NCBI RefSeq assembly: GCF_000496575.1
Contig: NZ_AYKT01000016.1
Location: 1 to 64,000, forward strand
Origin: Geobacillus thermodenitrificans subsp. thermodenitrificans DSM 465
Lineage (GTDB): Bacteria; Bacillota; Bacilli; Bacillales; Anoxybacillaceae
Reading direction: 5' to 3'
Length of the DNA: 64,000 nucleotides
The notes under the pieces are model-generated. The model saw nothing but the letters and a program-made list of their open reading frames with translations, was not told where the DNA came from and did no database searches. Below are positions 41,832-52,082 of the stretch, piece by piece. Position 1 is the stretch's first letter. Each line of letters begins with the position of its first letter. The translations under genes were made by a program, and so were the position numbers.

Positions 41832-42803
41832 TTATGCCCACCACATCTCAGGCAGTTCTTCTTTGAACAACACATTTTTCAAGAGCGCCACGGCTTGGGA
41901 CAGCCCTTCATCGATCGAGGCAAGCATGTCTTCATGCTCGATCGAGAGCACATAGTCATAGCCGACCGCGCGCAGAGCGCTGACGATGTCGCGCCAACAT
42001 TTTTCGCTTTGACCGTAGCCGACGGTGCGGAATACCCATGAGCGATCGAGAATTTGGCTGTAATGTTTCGTATCCAGCACACCGTTTTTGCGGATGTTCG
42101 CTTTGTCCAAGTACGTGTCTTTCGCATGGACGTGGAAAATCGCTTTTTCACGGCCAAGCAATTTGATCGCTTCGACTGGGTCGATGCCTTGCCAAAGGAG
42201 ATGGCTCGGGTCGAAGTTGGCACCGATCGTTTCGCCGGCGTGTTCGCGCAGTTTGAGGAGCGTTTCCGGGTTGTAGACGACAAAGCCCGGATGCATTTCA
42301 AAAGCGATTTGATGAATGCCGTGCGCTTTGGCGAACTCTGCTTCTTCACGCCAGTACGGGATGACAACTTCGTCCCATTGCCATTTTAAAATTTCCAAGT
42401 AATCCGGCGGCCAGGAGCACGTGACCCAGTTCGGATACTTGGCGCCAGGATGGTCGCCCGGGCAGCCCGAGAAGGCGTTGATTACCGGGACTTCGAGCTG
42501 CTCGGCGAGTTTCACTGTTTTCCGCCATGTGTCATGCGATTGCTTCGCAAACGTTTTGTCCGGATGGAGCGGGTTGCCGTGGCAGCTGAGCGCACTGATG
42601 ATAAGCCCACGGTCGTGAACCGCTTTTTTCAATGCTTTGATTTTTTCCGGCTGATCTAACAGTGCATCCGGATCGCAATGAGCGTTGCCCGGGTAATTAC
42701 CGGTACCAAGCTCGACGGCTTCAATGCCCATCGCAGCAATCTTATCGAGCATTTCTTCAAACGGCAACTGTTGATACAGAACGGTAAATACGCCTACTTT
42801 CAT
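41832..42803 (-). CDS. sugar phosphate isomerase/epimerase (xylose isomerase-like TIM barrel)
   Basis: A 323-residue cytosolic enzyme of the AP-endonuclease-2/IolE-like superfamily. Metal-binding positions are Glu169 (IAFEMHPG), Asp198 and His201 (ANFDPSHL), His224/226 (FHVHAKD) and the late glutamate in LSIEHEDM. Members isomerise or epimerise keto-sugars, often oxidised inositols or 3-keto-sugars made by Gfo/Idh dehydrogenases, which are encoded next to it. GAAGGGGGAG precedes the ATG. It is the last gene of the sugar operon. Exact substrate unknown. Confidence 0.9.
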   Translation of the reverse strand: MKVGVFTVLYQQLPFEEMLDKIAAMGIEAVELGTGNYPGNAHCDPDALLDQPEKIKALKKAVHDRGLIISALSCHGNPLHPDKTFAKQSHDTWRKTVKLAEQLEVPVINAFSGCPGDHPGAKYPNWVTCSWPPDYLEILKWQWDEVVIPYWREEAEFAKAHGIHQIAFEMHPGFVVYNPETLLKLREHAGETIGANFDPSHLLWQGIDPVEAIKLLGREKAIFHVHAKDTYLDKANIRKNGVLDTKHYSQILDRSWVFRTVGYGQSEKCWRDIVSALRAVGYDYVLSIEHEDMLASIDEGLSQAVALLKNVLFKEELPEMWWA

Positions 42804-42923
42804 TTGTTTTTCTCCCCCTTCTCGCCGGTGTAAGGCCGGTCAATCAGCAACCGGCCCCACCGTTCCATTTTATTTTGACGGCGCTGTTAGCGCCCGTGTT
42901 GGCAGTGGCCGAACAAAAGCTGT
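42804..42923. other. short spacer with hairpin
   Basis: GGCCGGT (about 42834) and ACCGGCC (about 42850) form a hairpin between two genes of the operon; no T-run, so more likely an mRNA processing or stability element. Confidence 0.45.
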
Positions 42924-44078
42924 TTATTCCGCCACCCGCACCCACTGTTTCGTGCGATGGCTTTCCAAAATGGCATCAACGATCGTCATCGTATAGTGGC
43001 CGTCGGCGATCGTCGCAAACGGCAGCTCCCCGAGCGCCTCGCCGCGCTGTTTCCGGATGATGGCATTGTAAAAGTCGAGGAACAAGTTTTTCAGCCCATC
43101 CGGCCAGCCTTCTTCATGACCGCCAGGGTAATGGGCGAGCGCGGCGGCTTGCGGCGACAAGAGCGACGGGTCACGGACGACTTCTTCGTTCGGGCCGTTG
43201 CGGCGCCCGATCCAGAGGCGGTTCGGGTGCTCTTGGTCCCAAGCGAGCGTCATCGCATCGGTAGCGATTTCAAAATAGAGCCGGTTTTTCCGGCCGGCGC
43301 TCACTTGGGAAATCGTAAACGCGCCGTGAGTGCCATCATCAAAATGGACGAGTACATTGCCGCCGTCTTCCGTATCAATCTGAACCGGTTCGGCGTCTTG
43401 AGCATGCCCGGATGTAAACGTGCTCCCTTCCTGCTTCGGTTTGTAGCGGACTGGATGGACGGTGCGCAAATCGGCGAACACTTCGACGATGCGTTTTCCG
43501 AGCACGTATTGCACTGTGTCGCACCAGTGTGAGCCGATGTCGGCGATGGCGCGTGACGGACCGTTTTGCGCTGGGTCAAGCCGCCAGTTGTAATCAGTGT
43601 CATAAAGCAACCAATCTTGCACATAGCCGCCATAGACGAAATGGATGCGCTTTGCGTCGCGGGCGATCCGCTCTTTCGCTTCGGCGACGAGCGGGTAGTG
43701 GCGGTAGTTGAAGCAGACAGCGCTTAAACCCGGGCTTTTTTCAGCCAGCTTTTTCAGTTCGATCGACTGTTCGCTGTTCATCGCGAGCGGCTTTTCTGAT
43801 AATAAATGTTTTCCCGCTTCAAGTACGGCCTTGTTGATCGGAAAATGCAAGACGTTGCGCGTGCAGTTGTGAACCGCTTCGACGTCCGGGTCGGCGATCA
43901 GCGCCTCATAGTCGCCGTATGCTTTGGGAATCCCGAACCGGCGCGCGGCTGCCTCTGCTTTTTCTTGGCTGCTTGAAGCGATGGCGACAATGTTCACGAA
44001 CGGCAGGCGGCGGAGCGCCTCAATATGAGATGAAGCGGAAAAACCGGTGCCGATGATGCCAACATTGATCGATTTCAT
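42924..44078 (-). CDS. Gfo/Idh/MocA-family NAD(P)-dependent oxidoreductase
   Basis: A 384-residue enzyme. The Rossmann motif [16 protein letters not shown] lies at about 8-23. The catalytic EKP is at 95-97 (Lys96), and the second-domain DIGSHWCD is at 180-187 (Asp180, His184). These enzymes oxidise or reduce sugars or inositols at a ring hydroxyl. The ATG overlaps the stop of the ThuA gene (ATGA). Together with a second dehydrogenase, ThuA and the isomerase it forms a 3-keto-sugar-type pathway, which is inference. Confidence 0.93.
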   Translation of the reverse strand: MKSINVGIIGTGFSASSHIEALRRLPFVNIVAIASSSQEKAEAAARRFGIPKAYGDYEALIADPDVEAVHNCTRNVLHFPINKAVLEAGKHLLSEKPLAMNSEQSIELKKLAEKSPGLSAVCFNYRHYPLVAEAKERIARDAKRIHFVYGGYVQDWLLYDTDYNWRLDPAQNGPSRAIADIGSHWCDTVQYVLGKRIVEVFADLRTVHPVRYKPKQEGSTFTSGHAQDAEPVQIDTEDGGNVLVHFDDGTHGAFTISQVSAGRKNRLYFEIATDAMTLAWDQEHPNRLWIGRRNGPNEEVVRDPSLLSPQAAALAHYPGGHEEGWPDGLKNLFLDFYNAIIRKQRGEALGELPFATIADGHYTMTIVDAILESHRTKQWVRVAE

Positions 44079-44824
44079 CGCGCTGCTCCCCCTTGTTTCG
44101 CTTTAATCGGTTCAAGCGGTTTGACGTTGCCGAATATGATTTCCCCGCGGTTGACCGGTGCGGCCCAACGAACCGCGTTGGCGATCACTTTCAGCACGTC
44201 TGGGTGATGATACGTTGGGTATGTTTCATGGCCAGGACGGAAGTAGAAAATTTTCCCTTTCCCACGCGTAAACGTGCAGCCGCTGCGGAACACTTCTCCA
44301 CCTTCAAACCAACTGATGAAAATCGTTTCGTCTGGCTCCGGAATGTCGAAAAACTCACCGTACATTTCTTCTTGTTCGAGCTCAATGTACGGCCCGATCC
44401 CTTCCACGATCGGGTGGCCCGGGGCAACGACCCAAAGCCGCTCTTTTTCGTCGGCTTCACGCCATTTTAAATTGCATGTCGTCCCCATCAGCTTTTTGAA
44501 AATTTTCGAGAAATGGCCGGAGTGAAGGACGATGAGCCCCATTCCTTCGAGGACGCGACGGTGGATGCGTTCAACCACTTCGTCTTTCACTTCATCATGG
44601 GCGATATGCCCCCACCAAACGAGAACGTCGCACCGGTCAAGCACTTCGTCAGTCAAGCCATGTTCCGGTTCGTCCAATACAGCGGTTGCTGTGTCAAACC
44701 CGGCTTCGGCTAAGTAGTTGGCGATGGCGGTATGCATCCCTTCCGGATAAATGGCTCTTACTTTTTCATTTTTCTTTTCATGGCGAAATTCGTTCCAGAC
44801 GACAACGCGGATTGGTGTTGTCAT
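44075..44824 (-). CDS. ThuA-domain protein
   Basis: A 249-residue cytosolic protein. ATG at 44824 ([20 protein letters not shown]) has GAGGGGGG upstream. It contains the glutamine-amidotransferase-like ThuA fold: [32 protein letters not shown] and a late [11 protein letters not shown]. In rhizobia ThuA works with ThuB, a Gfo/Idh dehydrogenase, in converting trehalose and related disaccharides to 3-keto forms. Both neighbours here are Gfo/Idh dehydrogenases, which fits that pairing. Mechanism of ThuA is poorly known. Confidence 0.9.
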   Translation of the reverse strand: MTTPIRVVVWNEFRHEKKNEKVRAIYPEGMHTAIANYLAEAGFDTATAVLDEPEHGLTDEVLDRCDVLVWWGHIAHDEVKDEVVERIHRRVLEGMGLIVLHSGHFSKIFKKLMGTTCNLKWREADEKERLWVVAPGHPIVEGIGPYIELEQEEMYGEFFDIPEPDETIFISWFEGGEVFRSGCTFTRGKGKIFYFRPGHETYPTYHHPDVLKVIANAVRWAAPVNRGEIIFGNVKPLEPIKAKQGGAAR

Positions 44825-44885
44825 ATGGTGATCCCCCCTCGATTGGATTTCGGTTTGCCGCGGCATACACAAAGTGGTTGATCTC

Positions 44886-45965
44886 TTACCATTCGATTCG
44901 GACTTGTTTCCCTTGTTCGGACGATGCATAAATCGCTTCTAACACTTTGGCGATCATGAGTCCTTGTTCTGCCGTGCAAAGCGGTGTTGTATTATTGGTG
45001 ATGCTTGTAACGAAATGGTCAAGCAACGCCACCCGTTCGCCTTGGTCGTCAAAATGGAGTGTGACGTCAGCCGGGACACCGTGTTCACTGCGGAACCATT
45101 TCACTTCTTGACGGTTGCCGGTCACATTCCACTCCCAGCGCACACCGCCTTCCGTGCCGAGAAACTCGACATATGCCCGTTCCTCTTCAATGTGCGACGC
45201 CCAGCTCGTCTCAAGCAGCACAGTCGCGTCGTTTTCCAGTTGGATGAATGCCGAGGCAAAGTCTTCCACCGTATACGAAGCGTTTGGCGCAAACGACGTG
45301 CCCGGCCATGCCCCTTGATGACGTGGACCGAACTTCGCGTATGTTTTCCCCGTCACCGCGACCGGGTTCGGGTTTCCAAGCATCCAAAGCGTGACATCAA
45401 GCATATGAACGCCTAAGTCGATGAGCGGACCGCCCCCGGAACGCTCACGGTCAAAAAACCACGCCCCCCATGCAGGAATACCACGGCGGCGCACCCAACC
45501 TGTTTTGGCGTAATAAATGTCGCCGAATGCGCCTTCTGCGATGCGTGCATGAAGCCATTGCGCCGCTTGGCGGAACCGGTTGTTCAGCGACACCATAAAC
45601 TGTTTCCCTGATTCGTCGCGGGCGCGAATGATGGCGTCCGCCTCTTCCGATTTCATCACCATCGGTTTTTCGCAAAGAACGTGTTTCCCAGCCCGCAGGC
45701 TGTCGACCGCCACTTGGGCGTGCAAAAAGTTCGGCACGGTAATGATGACGGCATCGACATCTGGTGAGGCGAGCAGCTCTTTATAGTCGCGGTACACGTC
45801 GCGGATGCCGTATGTTTCCGCTTTTTCCGCGGCCGCTTTTTCGTTGACATCGCAAATGGCCTGCAGCACGACGCGCTCCGGGAGCTTGAGCGCCGCTTGA
45901 ATATGTGCGGTTGAAATCCCACCAGCTCCGATTAACCCGAGGCGAATTGGACGTGCGTTTTCCAT
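44886..45965 (-). CDS. Gfo/Idh/MocA-family oxidoreductase
   Basis: A 359-residue dehydrogenase. ATG at 45965 ([20 protein letters not shown]) is preceded by AAGGAGG. The nucleotide-binding [12 protein letters not shown] starts at residue 10, EKP is at 99-101 (Lys100), and DLGVHMLDV at 183-191 (Asp183, His187). It is the first gene of the operon that ends at 41832, and a palindromic operator lies at 46046, about 80 bp upstream. It is likely the first oxidation step of the imported sugar. Confidence 0.93.
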   Translation of the reverse strand: MENARPIRLGLIGAGGISTAHIQAALKLPERVVLQAICDVNEKAAAEKAETYGIRDVYRDYKELLASPDVDAVIITVPNFLHAQVAVDSLRAGKHVLCEKPMVMKSEEADAIIRARDESGKQFMVSLNNRFRQAAQWLHARIAEGAFGDIYYAKTGWVRRRGIPAWGAWFFDRERSGGGPLIDLGVHMLDVTLWMLGNPNPVAVTGKTYAKFGPRHQGAWPGTSFAPNASYTVEDFASAFIQLENDATVLLETSWASHIEEERAYVEFLGTEGGVRWEWNVTGNRQEVKWFRSEHGVPADVTLHFDDQGERVALLDHFVTSITNNTTPLCTAEQGLMIAKVLEAIYASSEQGKQVRIEW

Positions 45966-46045
45966 ATCGTTTCCTCCTTGCATCCACTTGTTTTCAAGCA
46001 ACTTGTTTCTAGATTGCCACTTATCTGAAGCAACACATCGAGTGA

Positions 46046-46059
46046 TGTAATCGATTACA
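46046..46059. promoter_or_regulatory. LacI-type operator, copy 1
   Basis: TGTAATCGATTACA, perfect palindrome, extended to 18 bp by flanking GA/TC. It lies upstream of the dehydrogenase operon starting at 45965. Confidence 0.85.
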
Positions 46060-46115
46060 TCACCCTTACAAAAAAATCCGCCTATTCTCCGCCGCCAACG
46101 AGGGGAGCGCTTTCA

Positions 46116-47120
46116 TCAAACCGAGCACTTCCCCCCGCATGACTCACGAATGACAAGGTGATCAGGCAAAACAAGCTGACGGCGGCTGACCTCGTTCCCT
46201 TCAATCAGCTGAAGCAAAAGCTCCATCGCTTTTTGGCCGATCTCAAACGTCGGCTGGGCGATCGTCGTGACAGCAGGTTCAAAAATCGAGGCCATTTGGA
46301 TATCGTCAAACCCGACAACGGCGACATCATCTGGAACACGACCACCGCGGTGACGGATCGCTTTGATCGCCCCGATCGCCATCTCGTCATTGGCGGCGAA
46401 AATCGCTGTCGGTGGTTCTTCAAGGGCGAGCAACTTCAATGTCATGTTGTATCCCGATTCGTAGGAAAAGTCACCTTCTTGCACGAGTGCTGGGTCGGCA
46501 TCGATTCCATGCTGCGCCAACGCTTGATAATAGCCGCGCAGCCGATCTCGCCCCAAAATGACATCCATCGGGCCGGACAGGTGGGCGATGCGGCGATGGC
46601 CAAGATGAATCAAATGTTCCGTTGCCTTGCGGGCGCTGCTAATGTTGTCGATCGATACGGTCGGGATATCGGTCCCCTCCAAATATTCGCACGCGAGGAC
46701 AATCGGAAACTGCCGCGCCATTTCTTCCATCAGTTCTTTGCGGATGCGAGCAGTTAAAAAAATCATCCCGTCTACTTGCCTTTGCGGCAGTACATTCAAA
46801 TATTGCTCCTCAAGCTGAGCATCATTTTGCGTATCGCCAAGCAGCACTTGGTACCCGTGTTCGAGAGCAACCGCTTCAATGCCGCGCAGCACCTTCGAAA
46901 AAAACGGGTTCGTAATATCGGGCACGACAACGAGCACCGTTTCTGTTTCCATGCGACGCAAATACCGGCCAAGCACGTTCGGCTGGTAGTTGAGCGCTTC
47001 GATCGCCTCGAGCACTCGTTGCTTCGTCTCTTCGGTGACGTTGCCGGCGTTGCGCAATACGCGCGACACGGTCGCCGTCGATACGTTTGCCCGTTTCGCT
47101 ACGTCTTTTATGCTTGCCAT
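46116..47120 (-). CDS. LacI-family transcriptional regulator
   Basis: A 334-residue regulator. ATG at 47120 (MASIKDVAKRANVSTATVSR) with GAGAGG upstream; this start gives the standard LacI N-terminus. The helix-turn-helix is at residues 3-25 and the hinge at NYQPNVLGRYLRRMET. The periplasmic-binding-protein-like sensor domain contains FAANDEMAIGAIKAIRHRGG, typical of sugar-responsive members. Palindromes TGTAATCGATTACA lie upstream of its own gene, of the dehydrogenase operon and of the ABC importer operon, so it very likely controls all three. Confidence 0.93.
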   Translation of the reverse strand: MASIKDVAKRANVSTATVSRVLRNAGNVTEETKQRVLEAIEALNYQPNVLGRYLRRMETETVLVVVPDITNPFFSKVLRGIEAVALEHGYQVLLGDTQNDAQLEEQYLNVLPQRQVDGMIFLTARIRKELMEEMARQFPIVLACEYLEGTDIPTVSIDNISSARKATEHLIHLGHRRIAHLSGPMDVILGRDRLRGYYQALAQHGIDADPALVQEGDFSYESGYNMTLKLLALEEPPTAIFAANDEMAIGAIKAIRHRGGRVPDDVAVVGFDDIQMASIFEPAVTTIAQPTFEIGQKAMELLLQLIEGNEVSRRQLVLPDHLVIRESCGGKCSV

Positions 47121-47140
47121 AGATGAAATCCTCTCAAATA

Positions 47141-47154
47141 TGTAATCGATTACA
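47141..47154. promoter_or_regulatory. LacI-type operator, copy 2
   Basis: TGTAATCGATTACA, 20 bp upstream of the lacI-type gene start; autoregulation. Confidence 0.85.
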
Positions 47155-47488
47155 TTACCATCGTATATGAAGCTTAGTACCGTTGTCAAGTCCCCTTTTC
47201 ATACGATTAAAAATCTTCAATGTTTGCTTCCTTACGCGGGAATGAGCAACCAGTATCACAATCTTTCCGTTGGCAGCGATGGATAAAAACCTTTTTAATT
47301 CAAAAAAACTTGGCGAAAAAATGCCGCTTCATCAAAATTTTTCAAACGGTGTTGCAAAGTCTTTTCATATCCATACTATTTACTTGGTTTATTTAGAAAA
47401 CGCTCTAATCGGGAAAAATGAGCAAAACACGCCAATAAAGGATCTAACGTTTTTCTGTTTTTTACATAAAAGACAACCGATTCAGCAC
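47155..47488. other. intergenic, no gene seen
   Basis: Upstream region of the regulator gene; a frame over 47270-47480 lacks a ribosome binding site and familiar sequence. Confidence 0.4.
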
Positions 47489-47519
47489 CAAAAACGCCTC
47501 TGCACGAATGCAGAGGCGC
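47489..47519 (-). terminator. rho-independent terminator
   Basis: On the minus strand CGCCTCTGC...GCAGAGGCG (47510-47518 with 47495-47503) is followed by TTTTTGG. It ends the symporter transcript. Confidence 0.8.
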
Positions 47520-47539
47520 CTATGGGTTCGGATCGATTA

Positions 47540-48832
47540 TTAATCAATCGTTTGGCGGGCTCGGTCTTTAAGCATTTTGACACCGACAAGCGAAATCAAT
47601 CCCATGACCACGATATAGAAGGAAATCGCGGTAGCGCTTCCGTATTTGTGCAGCAGCCACGTGCTGATGAGCGGCGCTGGTCCACCGGCAATGATCGCGG
47701 CCAGCTGGTAGCCGAGCGAAGCGCCGCTATAGCGCAGGCGCGTCGGGAAGTTTTCCGCGATCATCGCCGCCTGCGGGCCATACAACATGCCGTGGAATAC
47801 CATGGCGATGATCGTCGCCAACATAATCAGGCCTACGCTTTTCGTGTTGACGAGCCAATAATACGGGAACGCCCAAAGCATAAGCAAAATAGTACCCGTC
47901 ATGTAGACACGGCGGCGCCCCCACCGGTCAGATAAATGACCGGAATACACAATGGCAAGCGCATTGATGATCGCAGCGACAATTGTCGCATTGACGAAAA
48001 TGCTTTTTTCCATCTCCAAAAATGTCGTCCCATAGCTGACGATAAATGTGACAAAAATATAGAACGATCCGTTTTCAATCACCCGTGCGAGCGCAGACCA
48101 AAGAATTTCGCGCGGATGTTTGACAAGCACCTCGCCGACCGGCATCTTGCTCGTTTCTTGTTTTGCCAGGGCCTCTTGGAATAGCGGCGACTCCAGCACT
48201 TTCAGTCGGATATATAATCCGACAGCGATCAACAGAAAACTAAGCAGAAAAGGAACGCGCCAGCCCCATGCATAAAAGCTGTCGCCGCCTACTGCGAGCA
48301 TGAGCGTCGTCACAAGCGAAGAAGTGAGCAGCCCAAACGGCACGCCCATTTGCGGCAGCGAAGCCATCAATCCACGCCGTTTTCCTTCCTCCCACTCCAT
48401 CGCAATCAAAATGGCGCCGCCCCATTCTCCGCCAACCCCGATTCCTTGAATGAGACGGAGCACGGTCACCAAGAGCGGAGCCCATAAGCCAATTTGCTCG
48501 TACGTCGGCATCAACCCGATCAACGCCGTCGCCAGCCCCATCAACAACAAAGTGGCGACCAGCGTTGCCTTCCGGCCAATTTTATCGCCGAAATGACCAA
48601 AAATGGCCGCTCCGACCGGCCGGGCAACAAACCCTAAGGCAAACGTCGTGAACGATTGCATAAGCGCCACGTATGGGTCGCTTTGCGGGAAAAAGAGCTG
48701 TGGAAACACTAGCGCAGCCATCGTCCCATAAAGGAAGAAATCATACCATTCAATCGTCGTTCCGACCACGCTCGAAATCGCGGCCCGCCTTTTTTGGCGT
48801 TTTAACTCTGACGCATCCATCGTCGTTGCCAT
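47540..48832 (-). CDS. MFS metabolite:H+ symporter (MHS family)
   Basis: A 430-residue 12-TM importer. Start at the ATG at 48832 (MATTMDASELKRQKRRAAIS) with AAAGGGG upstream. GTTIEWYDFFLYGTMAALVF (about 22-41), GHFGDKIGRKATL (about 78-90) and RLIQGIGVGGEWGGA (about 124-138) are signatures of the KgtP/ProP/ShiA branch that takes up carboxylates and related small metabolites. A perfect cre site at 48921-48934 predicts carbon catabolite repression. Substrate unknown; transport of a related acid or sugar derivative is possible from context. Confidence 0.92.
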   Translation of the reverse strand: MATTMDASELKRQKRRAAISSVVGTTIEWYDFFLYGTMAALVFPQLFFPQSDPYVALMQSFTTFALGFVARPVGAAIFGHFGDKIGRKATLVATLLLMGLATALIGLMPTYEQIGLWAPLLVTVLRLIQGIGVGGEWGGAILIAMEWEEGKRRGLMASLPQMGVPFGLLTSSLVTTLMLAVGGDSFYAWGWRVPFLLSFLLIAVGLYIRLKVLESPLFQEALAKQETSKMPVGEVLVKHPREILWSALARVIENGSFYIFVTFIVSYGTTFLEMEKSIFVNATIVAAIINALAIVYSGHLSDRWGRRRVYMTGTILLMLWAFPYYWLVNTKSVGLIMLATIIAMVFHGMLYGPQAAMIAENFPTRLRYSGASLGYQLAAIIAGGPAPLISTWLLHKYGSATAISFYIVVMGLISLVGVKMLKDRARQTID

Positions 48833-48920
48833 TGACGCCAGCACCCCTTTCATCATATGAAAACGCAAAAATAACAAATGAATAATAGCCAAAGCGACCT
48901 CAGTTGATTATTCACTTCAA

Positions 48921-48934
48921 TGTTAACGCTTTCA
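48921..48934 (-). promoter_or_regulatory. CcpA binding site (cre)
   Basis: On the minus strand TGAAAGCGTTAACA matches the consensus TGWAANCGNTNWCA at every position. It lies 89 bp upstream of the symporter gene. Confidence 0.8.
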
Positions 48935-48988
48935 AATGAACATTTGTTTCTCCCTCCACAACGCTCGAAGCAGCATCGCGCCCTCCGT

Positions 48989-49432
48989 TCACTTCTTTCC
49001 TTCCCGCGCCACGAGCATATGCACAAGTGCATCAACCACCGTCTCTCCATGCTGGTTAAGGATTTGTTGATGCACTGTGACGAGTCCTGCCGTGTCGCTC
49101 CGCTCGGTCAACTGCTTCACTTCCGATTCGACGTAAATCGTATCGCCAATTTTCACTGGTCGGACGAAGCGGAGCGCGTCGATGCCGTAAAAAGCGAGCA
49201 CACATCCCGGCTCCATCACCCATAGCCCAGTCGCCGCTGACAACGTCAACATCCCATGGGCAATCCGTTCGCCGAACTGCGTCTGCTTCGCGTATTCTCG
49301 ATCGATATGCAACGGATAAAAATCACCGGAAACACCGGCAAATTGTACAATATCAGCCTCAGTAATCGTCCGACCACGCGAACGGTGACGTTCACCTACG
49401 ACATAACCTTCAAAAGGTCGGTCAAAACGCAA
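48989..49432 (-). CDS. MaoC-family dehydratase (hot-dog fold)
   Basis: A 147-residue enzyme starting at TTG 49432 with GAAGGGGGG upstream. Residues about 33-62 hold the MaoC hydratase motif with Asp37 and His42 (SGDFYPLHIDREYAKQTQFG, then ERIAHGML). Members hydrate (R)-enoyl-CoA thioesters. It stands between the ABC importer and the symporter, both in the same direction, but its role in the sugar regulon is not evident. Confidence 0.9.
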   Translation of the reverse strand: MRFDRPFEGYVVGERHRSRGRTITEADIVQFAGVSGDFYPLHIDREYAKQTQFGERIAHGMLTLSAATGLWVMEPGCVLAFYGIDALRFVRPVKIGDTIYVESEVKQLTERSDTAGLVTVHQQILNQHGETVVDALVHMLVAREGKK

Positions 49433-49735
49433 TGAAATCCCCCCTTCGCTTCATATAACAAAAGAACGAACCATTTCCACCCCCTTTCAAGTAATGAAAA
49501 AGCGATTACTTAACCTAAATTTTGTAAATTTTCTGTATATTAACGGCAAACTACATACAGAAAACCGTTCAAAGCTTCATAAGAGGTTGGCCTCATATTT
49601 GTCACTAACATATGAACGGTTAGCAGCAGATAGAACGAGTGATTGATGATTTCATGTTTTAAAACGAATGGGCATTGAACACAAGGTGCCAGAGAGAAGA
49701 TATGGCCTTGAGGAAACGTCGGAGGCATATATAAT
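49433..49735. other. intergenic, no gene seen
   Basis: AT-rich promoter region of the MaoC gene, then sequence without a supported gene. Confidence 0.4.
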
Positions 49736-49770
49736 GAGAGGGCGCCCCATTGCATTTGGGACGCCCTCTC
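49736..49770 (-). terminator. terminator of the ABC importer operon
   Basis: GAGAGGGCG (49736-49744) pairs with CGCCCTCTC (49762-49770), extended by CCC/GGG. The T-run is weak. Confidence 0.65.
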
Positions 49771-49784
49771 CTTTGCCTTAGCGA

Positions 49785-50612
49785 TTATTCTTTCACCGAG
49801 CCAGACGTGAGACCGGATACGATGCGGCGTTGGAACAGCAATACCATAATGACAAGCGGAATCGTGACAATAACCGTCGCCGCCGAGATTTCGCCCCACG
49901 GGATCGTGTACTGTCCCTGGAACATGGCGATACCAACGGGTACTGTTTTGTATTTTTCCGCCGTATTAATCGTTAAGGCAAATAAAAATTCATTCCATGC
50001 TGCGATAAAAACGAGAATCGAGGTCGTAAACACCCCCGGCACCGCCAGCGGTAAAATGACCTTGAAATACGTTTGCATTGGCGTTGCTCCATCGATTTTT
50101 GCCGCTTCTTCCAAATCAAATGGAATTTTGCGGAAAAAGGTGACCAACAGCCAAATCGATAACGGAAGGGCAAACGTTGTATACGGAATAATCAATCCTA
50201 AATAACTATTTGTTAAACCAAACTTTTTCACAAACATGTAAATCGGAGAAATGGTTGCAATTTGTGGAAACATGGACACCGCCAACACGAGACCGAGAAT
50301 GACGGTTTTGCCTCTGAACTCTAAACGCGCGATGGCGTAAGCGGCAAATGCCGCGACAAATACGGTATAAACCGTCGTGATCGTCGCAACCACCGTGCTG
50401 TTCCATAAATAGCGCAAAAATGGATAATTGACAAAGACGGAAATATACGATTTTAATGTTGGGTGGCTAGTAAACCATTGAAATGCTTTATCGCCGAATA
50501 GTTCGCTGAGCGGCTTTATCGAGCTGAGCAACACCCATAAAAACGGAAACATGACAAAAAAGACGAATACGACGAGAAAGATATAAAAAAGAGGTCCTGC
50601 TTTTTTCGTCAT
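49785..50612 (-). CDS. carbohydrate ABC transporter permease (MalG type)
   Basis: A 275-residue membrane protein. ATG 50612 (MTKKAGPLFYIFLVVFVFFV) is preceded by GGGAGGTGAG. It has six helices and the EAA motif LEEAAKIDGATPMQTYFKVI LPLA (about 184-207) that contacts the ATPase. It pairs with the MalF-type permease just upstream (13 bp). No ATPase gene is present, so a shared multi-sugar ATPase such as MsmX must energise it, as is usual in Bacillus. Confidence 0.94.
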   Translation of the reverse strand: MTKKAGPLFYIFLVVFVFFVMFPFLWVLLSSIKPLSELFGDKAFQWFTSHPTLKSYISVFVNYPFLRYLWNSTVVATITTVYTVFVAAFAAYAIARLEFRGKTVILGLVLAVSMFPQIATISPIYMFVKKFGLTNSYLGLIIPYTTFALPLSIWLLVTFFRKIPFDLEEAAKIDGATPMQTYFKVILPLAVPGVFTTSILVFIAAWNEFLFALTINTAEKYKTVPVGIAMFQGQYTIPWGEISAATVIVTIPLVIMVLLFQRRIVSGLTSGSVKE

Positions 50613-50625
50613 GATCTCACCTCCC

Positions 50626-51933
50626 TTATCGTTTCGCACTCGCACTGTCGGACAATAAATCTTTACCGAGCCACTTAATATAAATCATTGAAATGATGGC
50701 GACACAAATAAACACGATGACTGCCAACGCCGATCCATTTCCAAAATTCGTCTGCGAGAACATGACTTTATACGCTAAAATCGAAATCGTTTCCGTCGAA
50801 TTCGCCGGACCTCCGCCGGTTAATACGAATATCAGATCGAACACGCGGAACGCATCCAGCGTCCGGAACAAAAGAGCCACCAAAATACTTGATTTCAGCA
50901 GTGGCAACGTCACTTTGACGAACTGTTGCCATTTCGTTGCTCCGTCGATCGAAGCGGCTTCATATAGCGAGCTTGGGATTGTTTGGAGCCCAGCAAGCAG
51001 TAACAAAGCCATATACGGCGTTGTTTTCCACACATCAGCAAAAATGACGGCAAACATCGCCCCTGCTTCTGTCGTTAGCAAATCTCCCATACGGTCAACA
51101 AGACCAATATTTTCAAAATATTTAGCAACAATCCCGTTTTGCCCATCATATAAAAACTTCCACATCAGTGCCGATACAGCGGTCGGAATGGCCCATGGCA
51201 CTAAAATCGTCGCCCGAACAAGCCCACGGCCGAAAAATGCTTTGTTAATGAGCAAGGCGATGGCCAACCCGAGCACAAGCTCAACTGCGACCGACACAAC
51301 AGTAAAGAACGTCGTATTCCATAGCGCCTTCCATAAGCGCGGATCGCTAAAATTGTCTTTATAATGCTTCAGACCGACAAAGTTCGGTTCAATGACGACA
51401 CCGGTCAGCCCTTCAGCAAGGCCAACGACTTTATCAGGCTGCTTGAGCCCCCCATCCTGGTGAATTTGCTTCAACGTTTGAACAGCGCTGTCCACCGTGC
51501 TGATCAGCTGTTTGGCCGTTTGTTCGTCCAACTCAACAATTTTCACTTCTTCACTCGGCGTCTCGAAGTTATCAAGCGCTTCGTTTACTTGGTCGTATTG
51601 TTTCGCCACCTGTTCGTCCTTGCGGATGGCGGCATCCATATCCGTTAATTTTTGTTCCACTTCGGCGAGCGTTTCTTTTACTGTTCCTTCCGCAGTAGCT
51701 AATTCTTGTTTAAGGGCACTTTGTAAGAACGGGTAGTTTTGCAAGTACCCCTCTAGGTCAAGGCTGTAGTTTAAATGAATCGATGATTTCCTCGGGTCGT
51801 TAAGCCGATAGTCGAACAGGCTGTAATAAAACGATTGGATGACTGGCCAAATAGCAATCGCTAAAATCAATAACAACGCCGGCGCGACGAGCGAATAACC
51901 TAAGATCCGCTCCATTCTCTTTTCATTCCTCAT
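50626..51933 (-). CDS. carbohydrate ABC transporter permease (MalF type)
   Basis: A 435-residue membrane protein with AAGG upstream of ATG 51933. After helix 1 (about 12-38) comes a large, mostly helical extracytoplasmic insert of about 150 residues (ALKQELATAEGTVKETLAEV, then EQKLTDMDAAIR), as in MalF, which contacts the binding protein. Helices 2-6 follow from about 205. The EAA loop is YEAASIDGATKWQQFVKVTL P. A hairpin between the binding-protein gene and this gene probably lowers its expression relative to the binding protein. Confidence 0.93.
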   Translation of the reverse strand: MRNEKRMERILGYSLVAPALLLILAIAIWPVIQSFYYSLFDYRLNDPRKSSIHLNYSLDLEGYLQNYPFLQSALKQELATAEGTVKETLAEVEQKLTDMDAAIRKDEQVAKQYDQVNEALDNFETPSEEVKIVELDEQTAKQLISTVDSAVQTLKQIHQDGGLKQPDKVVGLAEGLTGVVIEPNFVGLKHYKDNFSDPRLWKALWNTTFFTVVSVAVELVLGLAIALLINKAFFGRGLVRATILVPWAIPTAVSALMWKFLYDGQNGIVAKYFENIGLVDRMGDLLTTEAGAMFAVIFADVWKTTPYMALLLLAGLQTIPSSLYEAASIDGATKWQQFVKVTLPLLKSSILVALLFRTLDAFRVFDLIFVLTGGGPANSTETISILAYKVMFSQTNFGNGSALAVIVFICVAIISMIYIKWLGKDLLSDSASAKR

Positions 51934-51956
51934 CGCTGCCTTCCCCCTTCTCTTTG

Positions 51957-52011
51957 TTAAAAAGGGTATTAGCCTTCAGTACCGGATAGAGAGCGGCCTG
52001 AAGGCTAATAC
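51957..52011 (-). terminator. partial terminator/processing hairpin inside the importer operon
   Basis: A 14-bp perfect stem: GTATTAGCCTTCAG (51966-51979) and its complement (51998-52011); on the minus strand it is followed by CCCTTTTT. It sits between the binding-protein and permease genes, where such hairpins set a higher level of the binding protein. Confidence 0.75.
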
Positions 52012-52082
52012 ATAGCGAATGGCTTCCTCCGTTATTTTTTCTTGCTCATTTGGGCTGCACCGCGCCGAGCAACACAGCCGCT